DNA of 64,000 nucleotides from Velamenicoccus sp964471325 (GTDB taxonomy: Bacteria > Omnitrophota > Gorgyraeia > Velamenicoccales > Velamenicoccaceae): the NCBI GenBank assembly GCA_964471325.1, contig CAYYFL010000004.1:57325-121324 (forward strand). The letters run 5' to 3'. Below, one piece after another: positions 16,239 through 24,198 of this stretch. Below the pieces are notes generated by a model. It made no database searches. It was not told the DNA's origin and saw nothing but the letters and a program-made list of their open reading frames with translations. Positions within the stretch are counted from its first letter, which is position 1. Each line of letters begins with the position of its first letter. The position numbers were made by a program, and so were the translations under genes.

Positions 16239-16766
16239 TCATTCCTGTGGGATCTTAAGGACTTGGCCGGCGTAAATCTTGTCCGGGCTCTTCAGAGCTT
16301 CCTTGTTGGCCTCAAAAATCACTTTCCACTTCTTGGTCGTCCCGTAAAATTTCATCGATATCTTCTGCAGCGTATCGTTCGCCGCAACCGTATACGTCAC
16401 AGGTTCCTTGGACGCAGCGGCAACCTGCGGAGCGGCAAGGGCCGGCATCTCTGTCGTCACCTCTTCCGTAGCACCCTCTTGATTCTCCATGGCCATGGGA
16501 CATTTTTCATATTTTGCTTTTTTGCCCTTGGGTTTTTGTCCAGCCTTTTTTCCCAGCTCCACCTCGGCAACGTAGGTCGTGCGGGTCAGTTTCCTGTCCG
16601 CCTGAAGGTCCTGTTGAGGCGCGCCCGTCAGATAACCGGCATTTCCCGAAGTTAAATCCTGATCGACGCGCTCCTGTTCAACCGTATAAGTGCGCACCCT
16701 GGCACAGCCTGAAACCGCCGCAAGAGCAAAAATAAAAACCCATATTCCAATCGCCCCCTTCTTCAT
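16239..16766 (-). CDS. LysM-domain lipoprotein
   Basis: About 175 residues. The signal peptide ends in a good lipobox (AVSGCA), so it should be a lipoprotein. The middle is a charged linker. The C-terminus is a LysM peptidoglycan-binding module (VTYTVAANDTLQKISMKFYGTTKKWKVI split over residues about 125-160, then AGQVLKIPQE). It probably attaches an envelope process to the cell wall. AAGGAGG lies 6 nt before the ATG at 16766, so I prefer it to the ATG two codons upstream. The 5' leader is made of palindromic repeats (16776-17072). Confidence 0.85.
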   Translation of the reverse strand: MKKGAIGIWVFIFALAAVSGCARVRTYTVEQERVDQDLTSGNAGYLTGAPQQDLQADRKLTRTTYVAEVELGKKAGQKPKGKKAKYEKCPMAMENQEGATEEVTTEMPALAAPQVAAASKEPVTYTVAANDTLQKISMKFYGTTKKWKVIFEANKEALKSPDKIYAGQVLKIPQE

Positions 16767-16775
16767 TGTCATCCT

Positions 16776-17072
16776 CCTTAATTTTGCCTATATCGAGGTT
16801 TTTCTTCTTTACAAAATTAGGCCATACGCCATGTGGAATGCGGAGGCCTACCCTTTCTGGGTTAACTCCATGCCTGCGAAGGAAATTTCACGCCGGATGG
16901 CCGTCCTGGCGGCTGCGCCAGGCCGACGGCCTACCCTGGCGTGAAATTTACGAGCGCCTAGGCGCGGAGTAACGTTATTTTCCTTCATTTGCCTATATAG
17001 AGGTAACTTTCCTTACGCCTGGCCCTATCGGATAGGCCAGTGCGCCGCTGTCGAGAACATTCAAGACTGCGC
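16776..17072. repeat. Palindromic repeat leader upstream of the LysM gene
   Basis: About 300 bp without a gene. An outer inverted pair GTTAACTCC (16861-16869) and GGAGTAAC (16966-16973) encloses a 12-bp perfect stem (AAATTTCACGCC 16883-16894, GGCGTGAAATTT 16938-16949) and a 12-bp palindrome GCGCCTAGGCGC. A GCCTATAT-GAGG motif appears twice (near 16787 and 16990). The stretch GTGGAATGCGGAGGCC (16830-16845) recurs at 20055 and, diverged, in the MITE-like element. The same outer and inner stem plan occurs upstream of csp and groEL. Confidence 0.7.
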
Positions 17073-17073
17073 C

Positions 17074-18465
17074 CTATTTAATGGTCCTGATGTGCAATTC
17101 TTTCAATTGTTTGTCGGTGACATCCGAAGGCGCCTGCGTTAGGGGACAGACGGCCTTTTGTGTTTTAGGAAACGCGATGATATCCCTGATGCTCTCCGTG
17201 CCGAAGAAGATCGACAAGATCCTGTCGATCCCGAACGCGATACCGCCGTGAGGCGGAGCCCCGTATTTGAAAGCCTCAAGCAAAAACCCGAAACGGGCAT
17301 CAATCTCGTCCTGTGGGATACGCAGGATCTCGAAGATTTTGTGCTGCAGCGCCTGGTCGTGGATCCTGATGGATCCGCTGGAGATCTCGTTACCATTCAA
17401 CACAAGGTCGTACGAACGCGAACGGATGCGGCCAAGGTCCCCCGACTCAAGCAAGCCGATATCTTCTGGATGAGGCGCCGTAAAAGGATGGTGTTCGCTG
17501 TCCCATCTTTTTTCTTCATCGTCGTATTTGAAAAGAGGAAAATCAACCACCCAGACGAATGAGAATTCATTGGCGTCGTTTTTGTTGCGGCGCAGGTCCG
17601 GCTTATCGCAGCCGTATGTCTCCATCGCCTCCTTATAGCTGATGCGCGGAAACGGCGTCGCCAGCGTCACGCCCTTAAGCTCCTTCAAAACAAGAGCAAA
17701 CATCTTCTCGGAAATGGAAAATATATCCTCCTCTTCCACAAACGACATCTCCATATCCATCTGGGTGAATTCCGGCTGGCGATCCGCCCGCAGGTCTTCA
17801 TCCCTGAAGCATTTGGCGACCTGGAAATAACGGTCGAATCCGGACACCATCAACAGCTGTTTAAAAAGCTGCGGCGACTGCGGCAGGGCGAAAAATTTTC
17901 CTGGGTTGACGCGGGACGGCACAAGATAATCCCTCGCGCCTTCCGGGGTAGACTTGGTCAAAATAGGCGTCTCCACCTCAATAAAGCCTTCATTGCTGAG
18001 GAACTCGCGCATCAGGCGGTTCAATTGGTGGCGGGCGGACAAAAGCTTGAACATCGCGGGACGGCGCAGGTCCAGATACCGATACGGCAGACGCACATCT
18101 TCGGACAACACGAGATCGTCCGCAATCTCAAACGGCGGTGTCAGAGACGGATTCAATATTTCAAGTTCCTGGGCGATCAACTCGATCTCACCCGTCGGAA
18201 TATCGGGATTGATATTGTTCTTCGGCCGGAGGTTCACTAGGCCTTTGAGACGCACGGCGAACTCGGCGCGCAGATCCGTCGCCACCCGGTGCGCCTGGGG
18301 GGAATCCTTGGGGCTGAACATCACCTGCGTATAGCCGTAACGGTCCCTCAAATCAATAAAAATAAGCTTTCCGTGATCGCGGCGCCTATGCACCCAGCCG
18401 CAAAGCACGACGATCTGGCCGGCGTGCTCCTTTTTTAACTCTCCACACGTATGTGTCCTCAACAT
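17074..18465 (-). CDS. aspS: Aspartyl-tRNA synthetase, bacterial type lacking the GAD domain
   Basis: Charges tRNA-Asp. It has an N-terminal OB fold (VVLCGWVHRRRDHGKLIFID), motif 2 FRDEDLRADRQPEFTQMDME (220-239), the flipping loop ALPQSPQLFKQ, and motif 3 GGIAFGIDRI. All of these are of bacterial type. The length is 463 residues, where bacterial AspRS is usually near 590. The roughly 120-residue GAD insertion between motifs 2 and 3 is absent: YGCDKPDLR (about 292) runs straight into WVVDFPLF after some 14 residues. The reading frame is clean across the join. The start overlaps the end of hisS by 7 nt. Confidence 0.95.
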   Translation of the reverse strand: MLRTHTCGELKKEHAGQIVVLCGWVHRRRDHGKLIFIDLRDRYGYTQVMFSPKDSPQAHRVATDLRAEFAVRLKGLVNLRPKNNINPDIPTGEIELIAQELEILNPSLTPPFEIADDLVLSEDVRLPYRYLDLRRPAMFKLLSARHQLNRLMREFLSNEGFIEVETPILTKSTPEGARDYLVPSRVNPGKFFALPQSPQLFKQLLMVSGFDRYFQVAKCFRDEDLRADRQPEFTQMDMEMSFVEEEDIFSISEKMFALVLKELKGVTLATPFPRISYKEAMETYGCDKPDLRRNKNDANEFSFVWVVDFPLFKYDDEEKRWDSEHHPFTAPHPEDIGLLESGDLGRIRSRSYDLVLNGNEISSGSIRIHDQALQHKIFEILRIPQDEIDARFGFLLEAFKYGAPPHGGIAFGIDRILSIFFGTESIRDIIAFPKTQKAVCPLTQAPSDVTDKQLKELHIRTIK

Positions 18466-19712
18466 AAAGTTTCCTTTACCTGCTGGACGATCCGGTCCAA
18501 TGGCACCTCGATCTGGGTCCTTTTCATCATATCCTTCAAAAGTCCTGCGCCTTTGGCCAGCTCATTGTCTCCCACGATGACACAAGCCTTGGCTTTCAAG
18601 GCGCCCGCCTTCCTCAAAGCCGACTTCAAAGACCCGTCTGTATAATCCATATCAGTCGCAATCCCCGCTTCGCGCAAAACATTCATAAGCTCTTGGCACT
18701 TGGCAGCGGCCGCATCCCCCAGGCCGATGACATAACAATCCAACCCACCGGCCTCGCCCTCCTCCTTGGATCCTCTGGCCAAAAGCATCCGTTCCACGCC
18801 GAGGGCAAACCCGACAGCCCCCTTTTGCGGCCCGCCCAGTTCCTCAACCAGATTATCATACCGGCCCCCTGCGCCGATGGCATCCTGCGCCCCCAGACCG
18901 GGATGTTTGATCTCAAAAACGGTCTTAGTATAATAATCCAGGCCGCGGACCAAAAGCGGATCGACCCTGAAAGTAACACCGAAGGCTTCAAGGGCCTTCT
19001 TGACAGACTCAAAATGATTCCGGCAATCCTGGCAGACGCGCCCCGTGTCGATGGACAAAGCGGCGACGTTCTCCCGGCACTGCGTATTCTTGCAATCCAG
19101 GACACGGAAGACATTGCGTTCCATGCGGCCCTGGCAATCCTCGCAAAACATCTGCTTCTTCGGCAAAAGAGCCTCTTTGAGATAGATCGCCAGTTTCTTT
19201 TTATCGTTTGCGCAACCGAGGGTATTGATGGTCACCTCGAAGCCGGCAACGCCGGCTTCGAGCAAAATATGGACGGCCAACCGTATCAACTCCGCATCCA
19301 AGACGGGACTGCAAGAACCGATGGCTTCGCACCCTATGTGATGAAACTGGCGCAGACGCCCCTTCTGGGGCCTTTCGGCACGGAACATCGGGCCGATATA
19401 AAACCATTTAACAAGCTGGGACGTATGATAGGTGCCGCTCTCGATATAGGCGCGGATCACGGAAGCCGTGGCCTCCGGCCTCAAAACAAATGAATCGTTC
19501 TCCTTTTTGATAAGAAACATCTGCTTCTGGACGATGTCCGAGAGGTCTCCCAGGGAACGCAAAAAAAGCCCTGTTTCTTCGATCACGGGGGTCCGGATCT
19601 CCTGAAAGGCATAAAGGGAAAAAACACGCCTGGCCGCGCCTTCGATGGTCTGCCAAAGGTTTGTTTCTGGCGGGAAGATATCTTTTGTACCGCGCGGAGA
19701 CTTGAAAAGCAT
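18459..19712 (-). CDS. hisS: Histidyl-tRNA synthetase
   Basis: Charges tRNA-His. Motifs: PRGTKDIFPPE at the N-terminus, RPEATASVIRAYIES, motif 2 FRAERPQKGRLRQFHHIG, GLDYYTKTVFEI and GAGGRYDNLVEELGG, with a C-terminal anticodon-binding domain. A Cys-rich insert (CEDCQGRM, DCKNTQCRE, CQDCRNHF; about residues 185-235) looks like a zinc site, as in a subset of bacterial HisRS. I chose the ATG at 19712 because family members start with short M-x-PRGTKD. An in-frame ATG at 19769 would add 19 unusual residues. It is paired with aspS, as in many bacteria. Confidence 0.95.
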   Translation of the reverse strand: MLFKSPRGTKDIFPPETNLWQTIEGAARRVFSLYAFQEIRTPVIEETGLFLRSLGDLSDIVQKQMFLIKKENDSFVLRPEATASVIRAYIESGTYHTSQLVKWFYIGPMFRAERPQKGRLRQFHHIGCEAIGSCSPVLDAELIRLAVHILLEAGVAGFEVTINTLGCANDKKKLAIYLKEALLPKKQMFCEDCQGRMERNVFRVLDCKNTQCRENVAALSIDTGRVCQDCRNHFESVKKALEAFGVTFRVDPLLVRGLDYYTKTVFEIKHPGLGAQDAIGAGGRYDNLVEELGGPQKGAVGFALGVERMLLARGSKEEGEAGGLDCYVIGLGDAAAAKCQELMNVLREAGIATDMDYTDGSLKSALRKAGALKAKACVIVGDNELAKGAGLLKDMMKRTQIEVPLDRIVQQVKETLC

Positions 19713-19787
19713 GGAATAGCTGAACGCCTTATAAGACTTGAAAGGCGGACACGCAATGCCCGCCTTCAATTGAAAGCTTAATCTTGA

Positions 19788-19991
19788 TCAGATCTTCACG
19801 ACATCTTTGGCCTGAGGGCCCTTTTCTCCCTGAACGATATCGAACTGGACCTTTTGACCTTCTTCGAGCGTCTTATACCCTTCGCTTTTGATCGCTGAAA
19901 AATGAACAAACACATCCTGCCCATCTTCGCATTCGATAAAACCATACCCTTTTGGGGCAGAGAACCACTTCACCTTGCCTACCTGCGGCAT
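19788..19991 (-). CDS. Cold-shock domain protein
   Basis: A 67-residue single-domain nucleic-acid chaperone of the CspA family. Both RNA-binding motifs are intact: RNP1 KGYGFIE and RNP2 VFVHFSAI. The normal length and a C-terminal GPQAKDVVKI fit the family. AAGGAGAG precedes the ATG. The 5' leader is long and highly structured, made of palindromic repeats (19998-20250). Cold-shock genes are often controlled through leader structure, but whether this repeat leader serves that role is inference. Confidence 0.94.
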   Translation of the reverse strand: MPQVGKVKWFSAPKGYGFIECEDGQDVFVHFSAIKSEGYKTLEEGQKVQFDIVQGEKGPQAKDVVKI

Positions 19992-19997
19992 AACACT

Positions 19998-20250
19998 CTC
20001 CTTAACTTCGCCTATAATGGGATTTATTTCTTACAAAGTTAGGCCCTCTGCTATGTGGAATGCGGAGGCCTACTCTTTCTGGGTTAGGCCATTCGCTTAT
20101 TCAGTCTCGCGAAGGCCCACCCCCTTCTGGGGGTCAACTCTCTGCCTTTGGCGTCGGCCAAGACAGGCAGGCGCGCTTGCGCCGTAAATTTCAAGACGTT
20201 CGGTTGAGCCGGACGGTGAAAAAATTTACAAGCATATAAACAAGGAGTAA
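19998..20250. repeat. Palindromic repeat leader upstream of csp
   Basis: About 250 bp between csp and the HU gene. It shares with the LysM leader the GCCTATA motif, the block CTTACAAAGTTAGGCC (20034-20049), GTGGAATGCGGAGGCC (about 20055) and a terminal GGAGTAACGT (about 20242). Inner stems include CCCACCCCCTTCTGGGGG and AAATTT/AAATTT arms (near 20187 and 20222). Together with the element upstream of groEL, it defines one family placed directly before ribosome-binding sites. Confidence 0.68.
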
Positions 20251-20265
20251 CGTGCTGTCTTACAG

Positions 20266-20538
20266 CTATTTAATCAGCTTCTTCATTTCAAGGCCGGATT
20301 TAAAAACAACGACCTTTCTGGCAGGAACCGGGACCACCTGGCCTGTCCTGGGATTCCTTCCTGTGCGGCTGCGTCTTTCTTTCAGCTTGAAAACACCGAA
20401 GTTACGCAACTCGACCTTTTCCCCGCGGACAAGACTGGCGATAATATGGTCAAAGGTTTTTTGCACAACCTTTTTAACATCAATCTGTTTGATCCCCGTC
20501 TCGTCAGCAATTTTTAAAACAATGTCTTTCTTAGTCAT
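20266..20538 (-). CDS. HU/IHF-family DNA-binding protein
   Basis: A nucleoid protein that bends DNA, 90 residues from the ATG at 20538 (MTKKDIV). GGAGG lies 9 nt before that ATG. Earlier in-frame GTG and ATG are too close to the ribosome site. Signatures are VELRNFGVFKLKERRSRTGR and NPRTGQVVPVPARKVVVFK, with the conserved Pro at the tip of the DNA-binding arm (RNPRTG). It resembles IHF-alpha or HU and cannot be assigned to one. It follows dnaE on the same strand. Confidence 0.94.
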   Translation of the reverse strand: MTKKDIVLKIADETGIKQIDVKKVVQKTFDHIIASLVRGEKVELRNFGVFKLKERRSRTGRNPRTGQVVPVPARKVVVFKSGLEMKKLIK

Positions 20539-20603
20539 AATCATCACCCTCCTTTCTAGAGGTGAAGAAGCTCTATTTTTATAAGTAGCGTACCATGAAA
20601 GAG

Positions 20604-23600
20604 TTACATCGTCAATTGAAATCTTTGCGTGCCGATAAGTTCCTCAATATCATTAAAAAGTTCTTGCCTCGGCTGGACAAAGAGGTCTCTGGCGACCAAG
20701 ATACGAAGCTTCCGATTGTTTTCGGAACCCAGATGAAGGTAAACAGGCACATTTCCCGGCGAGAGGGAAAGTTTCTCCTTTAATACCTGCATGATATTTT
20801 CCTTAACGCCAGACAGGTCAATGGATATCGAAGAGATGGCGCGATAGGCCTCTTCAATAGGGGTCACGTCGGCAGCCAGGATTTTAGGCATCTCTTCCCG
20901 CAGAGACAGCCTTCCCTTGATCATCACGACGTTATTGGCGATAAGGTAACGCGATACCTGTTTATAAGTATTTGGGAAAACAAGAACTTCGAGAAGGCCT
21001 GTCAAGTCTTCCACTCTCAGGATGGCCATTTTTTCCGCTTTTTGACGGGTCGTCGTGATCTTGATCTTATTGATCAAGCCGACGATGGTAACATCCTGTC
21101 CGTCTTTAAGTTCCGACAACTTCGAAATCGAACAGGAAGAGAACCTCTCCAGTAGATGCTCATACCGCACCAAGGGATGCCCGCTAATATAAAATCCCAA
21201 TATCTCTTTTTCGAATGACAAGAGCTGAAGTTCCGGCCATTCCTTGATATCGGGCATCTTGACCTGGAATCTCTTAAAACCAGCGTCGGCAGAAAAATCA
21301 GTATCAAAAAAAGACATCTGGCCTGAACTGCGGTCTTTATGGGCCTTGGCCGAATAATCCAGGCACTCCTGGAGAATAGTCATCAATTGGCTGCGGCGGA
21401 ATTTAAAGGTGTCCATGGCGCCGCATTTAATGAGGCTCTCCACCACCTTGCGGTTTACAAGCCTCAGATCCACGCGCTGACAGAAATCTTCCAGGTTGTC
21501 AAACACTCCATCCTTTTGCCTGGTCTCAACAATAGAGTCTATCGCCCCCCTGCCTACATTTTTGACGGCCAGGAGCCCGAAGCGGATGCTCGTCTGGTTC
21601 TCAACCGTGAATTTGGAATAGCTCTCGTTGACCGTCGGATTCAAGACGGTGATGCCCATACGGTTGGCCTCTTTGACGTATTCAACGACCTTGTCCGTAT
21701 TTTCTTTCTCGCTTGTCAGAAGCGCCGTCATGAACTCAACAGGATAATTCGCCTTCAGGTAAGCCGTGCGGTAAGAGATGACGGCGTAGGCGGCCGAATG
21801 GCTCCTGTTAAAACCGTAGCCGGAGAAGTAATCGATGAGATCGAACACCTTGGTTGCTATCCTCTTGTCAATCTTGTTCTTGATGCATCCCTCGAGGAAC
21901 AAATGGCGCTGCTTGTCCATCTCCTCAGGGATCTTTTTGGCCATGGCGCGGCGCAGCAAATCCGCCTGAGCCATGCTGAAACCGGCGAGGGCCGAGGCGA
22001 TCTGCATGACCTGTTCCTGATACACCATGATCCCGTACGTATCCTTCAGGATGCTCTCCATCTTCGGGTGGTCGTAAACGATGGGTTTGAGGCCGTGTTT
22101 ACGCTGGATGAAATCATCGAGCATGCCCGAACCTATGGGGCCCGGCCGATAAAGCGCGAGCAAAGCGATCAAATCCTCAAAAAGACCCGGACTGAGTTTA
22201 CGTAAAAGGTCTCGCATCCCCGCGCTTTCAAGCTGGAAAACGCCGATCGTCTGGGCCGAGGCCAGAAGCTCAAAGGTCTTCTTATCCTCCAGGGAAACAG
22301 CATCAATGTCGATATCGACATTCTTGGTTCTTTTGATGATCTTCAAAGCCTCGGCGATAACCGTCAGCGTCCTCAAACCCAGAAAATCCATCTTGAGCAA
22401 GCCGATCTTCTCAAGCGCCTTCATGGAAAAACCGGACGTCACCTGATCGTCGTCAAGCTTGCACAGCGGCATGTAGGTATCCAAAGGTTTGTCGCCGATG
22501 ACAACACCCGCCGCATGCACCGAGGCGTGCCGCGAGAGCCCCTCAAGGTCCTTGGCCGTATCCAACAATTGACGCACCTGGGCATTGTTCTCATAGAGGT
22601 TTTTGAGTTCGTCTGTCTTTAGAGCATCGTCGAGGGTGATGCCCAGTTCGGGCGGAACAAGCTTGGCGATCCGGTCGACGTCCGCGTAAGGAACGGCCAT
22701 CACGCGGCCGACGTCGCGGATGACGGCGCGAGCCAGCATCGTCCCAAAAGTGATAATCTGGGCGACGTTCTCCTTGCCGTACTTCTGATTGACGTAATCA
22801 ATGACCTCCTGGCGGCGCTCGAAACAAAAATCAATATCGATATCCGGCAACCCCACGCGCTCGGGATTCAGGAACCTTTCAAAAAGCAGCTTATACCTTA
22901 AGGGGTCGAGTTCCGTGATCCCCAGAAGATAACTCACCAGGCTGCCGGCAGCCGATCCGCGGCCGGGTCCGACGGGAATCCCTTTACTTTTCGCGTAATG
23001 GATGAAATCCCAAACAATAAGAAAATAACTGATGAACCCCATCTGCTTGATCGTGGCCAGTTCATGTTCCAGTCTTTGGCGGATAACCGGCGTGAGTTTC
23101 CCGCCATAGCGCTTCTTGAGCCCTTCATCGCAAAGCTCCCTCAAATATATCTCTCCTGTCTTGCCGGCCGGCGGCGTGTATTGAGGCAGATGAGGCTTGC
23201 CGAACTCCAGGACCAAGTTGCAGCGGTTGGCGACTTCGATCGTATTGCGGATGGCCTCCGGGCAATAAGCGAACAGGTCTTTCATTTCCTGCGGACTCTT
23301 GAAATAAAATTCCTGTGTCTGGAACCGCATGCGGTTAGGATCATCCAAAGTCGTCTGGGTCTGGATACACAACAACGCCTCGTGAGAAGCCGCACTCTTC
23401 TTGCTCAGGTAATGGACGTCGTTGGTGGCAATGACGGGCAGGTTTAATTCGCGGGCGATCTTAAGCAGGCCTTCGTTGACGACGGTCTGCTCGGGGATAA
23501 AATTCTCCTGGAGTTCCAGATAAAAATTGTCTTTGCCGAACATACACGAGAATTCGTCCGCGGCCTTGATCGCGTCGTTGAGGCGATTGGCTGTGATCAG

Positions 23601-24041
23601 GCAGGCCAGCTCGCCTTTAAGACAGGCGCTGGAGCCGATCAGGCCGCGGCAATACTGCGCCAGGATCTCCTTGTCGATGCGAGGCCGGTAATAATATCCT
23701 TCGATATATCCTAGAGAGACCAGTTTGGAAAGGTTCCTATAGCCCTCCTCATCTTTGGCCAGGAGGATGAAATGGTTCGACCCCTCGCTCAAAGACTCGG
23801 ACCTGTCAAAGCGGCCCTTCTGGGCGATATAGACTTCACAACCGATGATGGGCTTGATGCCCTGCTTTGTAGCCTCGGAATAAAAATCGATGGAACCGAA
23901 CATATTGCCATGGTCCGTCACGGCGATAGCCGGCATCCTGAATTCAACAGCTTTGGCGATTAATTCTTTGATACGGCAGGCGCCGTCAAGGAGGCTGAAC
24001 TGGGTGTGGAGGTGCAGATGGACGAAATCGGAATGGGCCAT
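20604..24041 (-). CDS. dnaE: DNA polymerase III alpha subunit
   Basis: The replicative polymerase catalytic subunit, 1145 residues, DnaE type. Order: PHP domain (FVHLHLHTQFSLLDG, AVTDHGNMFGSID), polymerase core with the catalytic Asp pair in PDIDIDFCFE (about residue 402), GRGSAAGSLVSYLLG, YQEQVMQIA and YGFNRSHSAAYAVIS, then helix-hairpin-helix and an OB fold (VTIVGLINKIKIT) at the C-terminus. PHP ligands appear mostly intact. No separate epsilon proofreading gene is adjacent. A TATAAT promoter lies about 100 nt upstream. Confidence 0.97.
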   Translation of the reverse strand: MAHSDFVHLHLHTQFSLLDGACRIKELIAKAVEFRMPAIAVTDHGNMFGSIDFYSEATKQGIKPIIGCEVYIAQKGRFDRSESLSEGSNHFILLAKDEEGYRNLSKLVSLGYIEGYYYRPRIDKEILAQYCRGLIGSSACLKGELACLITANRLNDAIKAADEFSCMFGKDNFYLELQENFIPEQTVVNEGLLKIARELNLPVIATNDVHYLSKKSAASHEALLCIQTQTTLDDPNRMRFQTQEFYFKSPQEMKDLFAYCPEAIRNTIEVANRCNLVLEFGKPHLPQYTPPAGKTGEIYLRELCDEGLKKRYGGKLTPVIRQRLEHELATIKQMGFISYFLIVWDFIHYAKSKGIPVGPGRGSAAGSLVSYLLGITELDPLRYKLLFERFLNPERVGLPDIDIDFCFERRQEVIDYVNQKYGKENVAQIITFGTMLARAVIRDVGRVMAVPYADVDRIAKLVPPELGITLDDALKTDELKNLYENNAQVRQLLDTAKDLEGLSRHASVHAAGVVIGDKPLDTYMPLCKLDDDQVTSGFSMKALEKIGLLKMDFLGLRTLTVIAEALKIIKRTKNVDIDIDAVSLEDKKTFELLASAQTIGVFQLESAGMRDLLRKLSPGLFEDLIALLALYRPGPIGSGMLDDFIQRKHGLKPIVYDHPKMESILKDTYGIMVYQEQVMQIASALAGFSMAQADLLRRAMAKKIPEEMDKQRHLFLEGCIKNKIDKRIATKVFDLIDYFSGYGFNRSHSAAYAVISYRTAYLKANYPVEFMTALLTSEKENTDKVVEYVKEANRMGITVLNPTVNESYSKFTVENQTSIRFGLLAVKNVGRGAIDSIVETRQKDGVFDNLEDFCQRVDLRLVNRKVVESLIKCGAMDTFKFRRSQLMTILQECLDYSAKAHKDRSSGQMSFFDTDFSADAGFKRFQVKMPDIKEWPELQLLSFEKEILGFYISGHPLVRYEHLLERFSSCSISKLSELKDGQDVTIVGLINKIKITTTRQKAEKMAILRVEDLTGLLEVLVFPNTYKQVSRYLIANNVVMIKGRLSLREEMPKILAADVTPIEEAYRAISSISIDLSGVKENIMQVLKEKLSLSPGNVPVYLHLGSENNRKLRILVARDLFVQPRQELFNDIEELIGTQRFQLTM

Positions 24042-24142
24042 GAAGATTTCTTTCGAAGCCCTGTTTACGCACAGAACTTCACCTGGCCGCCCCAGGCGGC
24101 CTTGATGTTGCAGATCATAATAAAGATTCCACAGATAGAAAT

Positions 24143-24170
24143 ATTATACTACCCTTTTAAATCTGTGTAA
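24143..24170 (-). promoter_or_regulatory. Sigma-70-type promoter for dnaE
   Basis: Reading the minus strand, TTACAC (24170-24165), a 16-bp spacer and a perfect TATAAT (24148-24143). It lies in the guaA-dnaE interval, which also contains repeated words like AATCTGTGTAATC and AATCTGCGTAATC. The -35 element is weak. Confidence 0.5.
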
Positions 24171-24198
24171 TCTATCTTTCAAAATCTGCGTAATCGCT

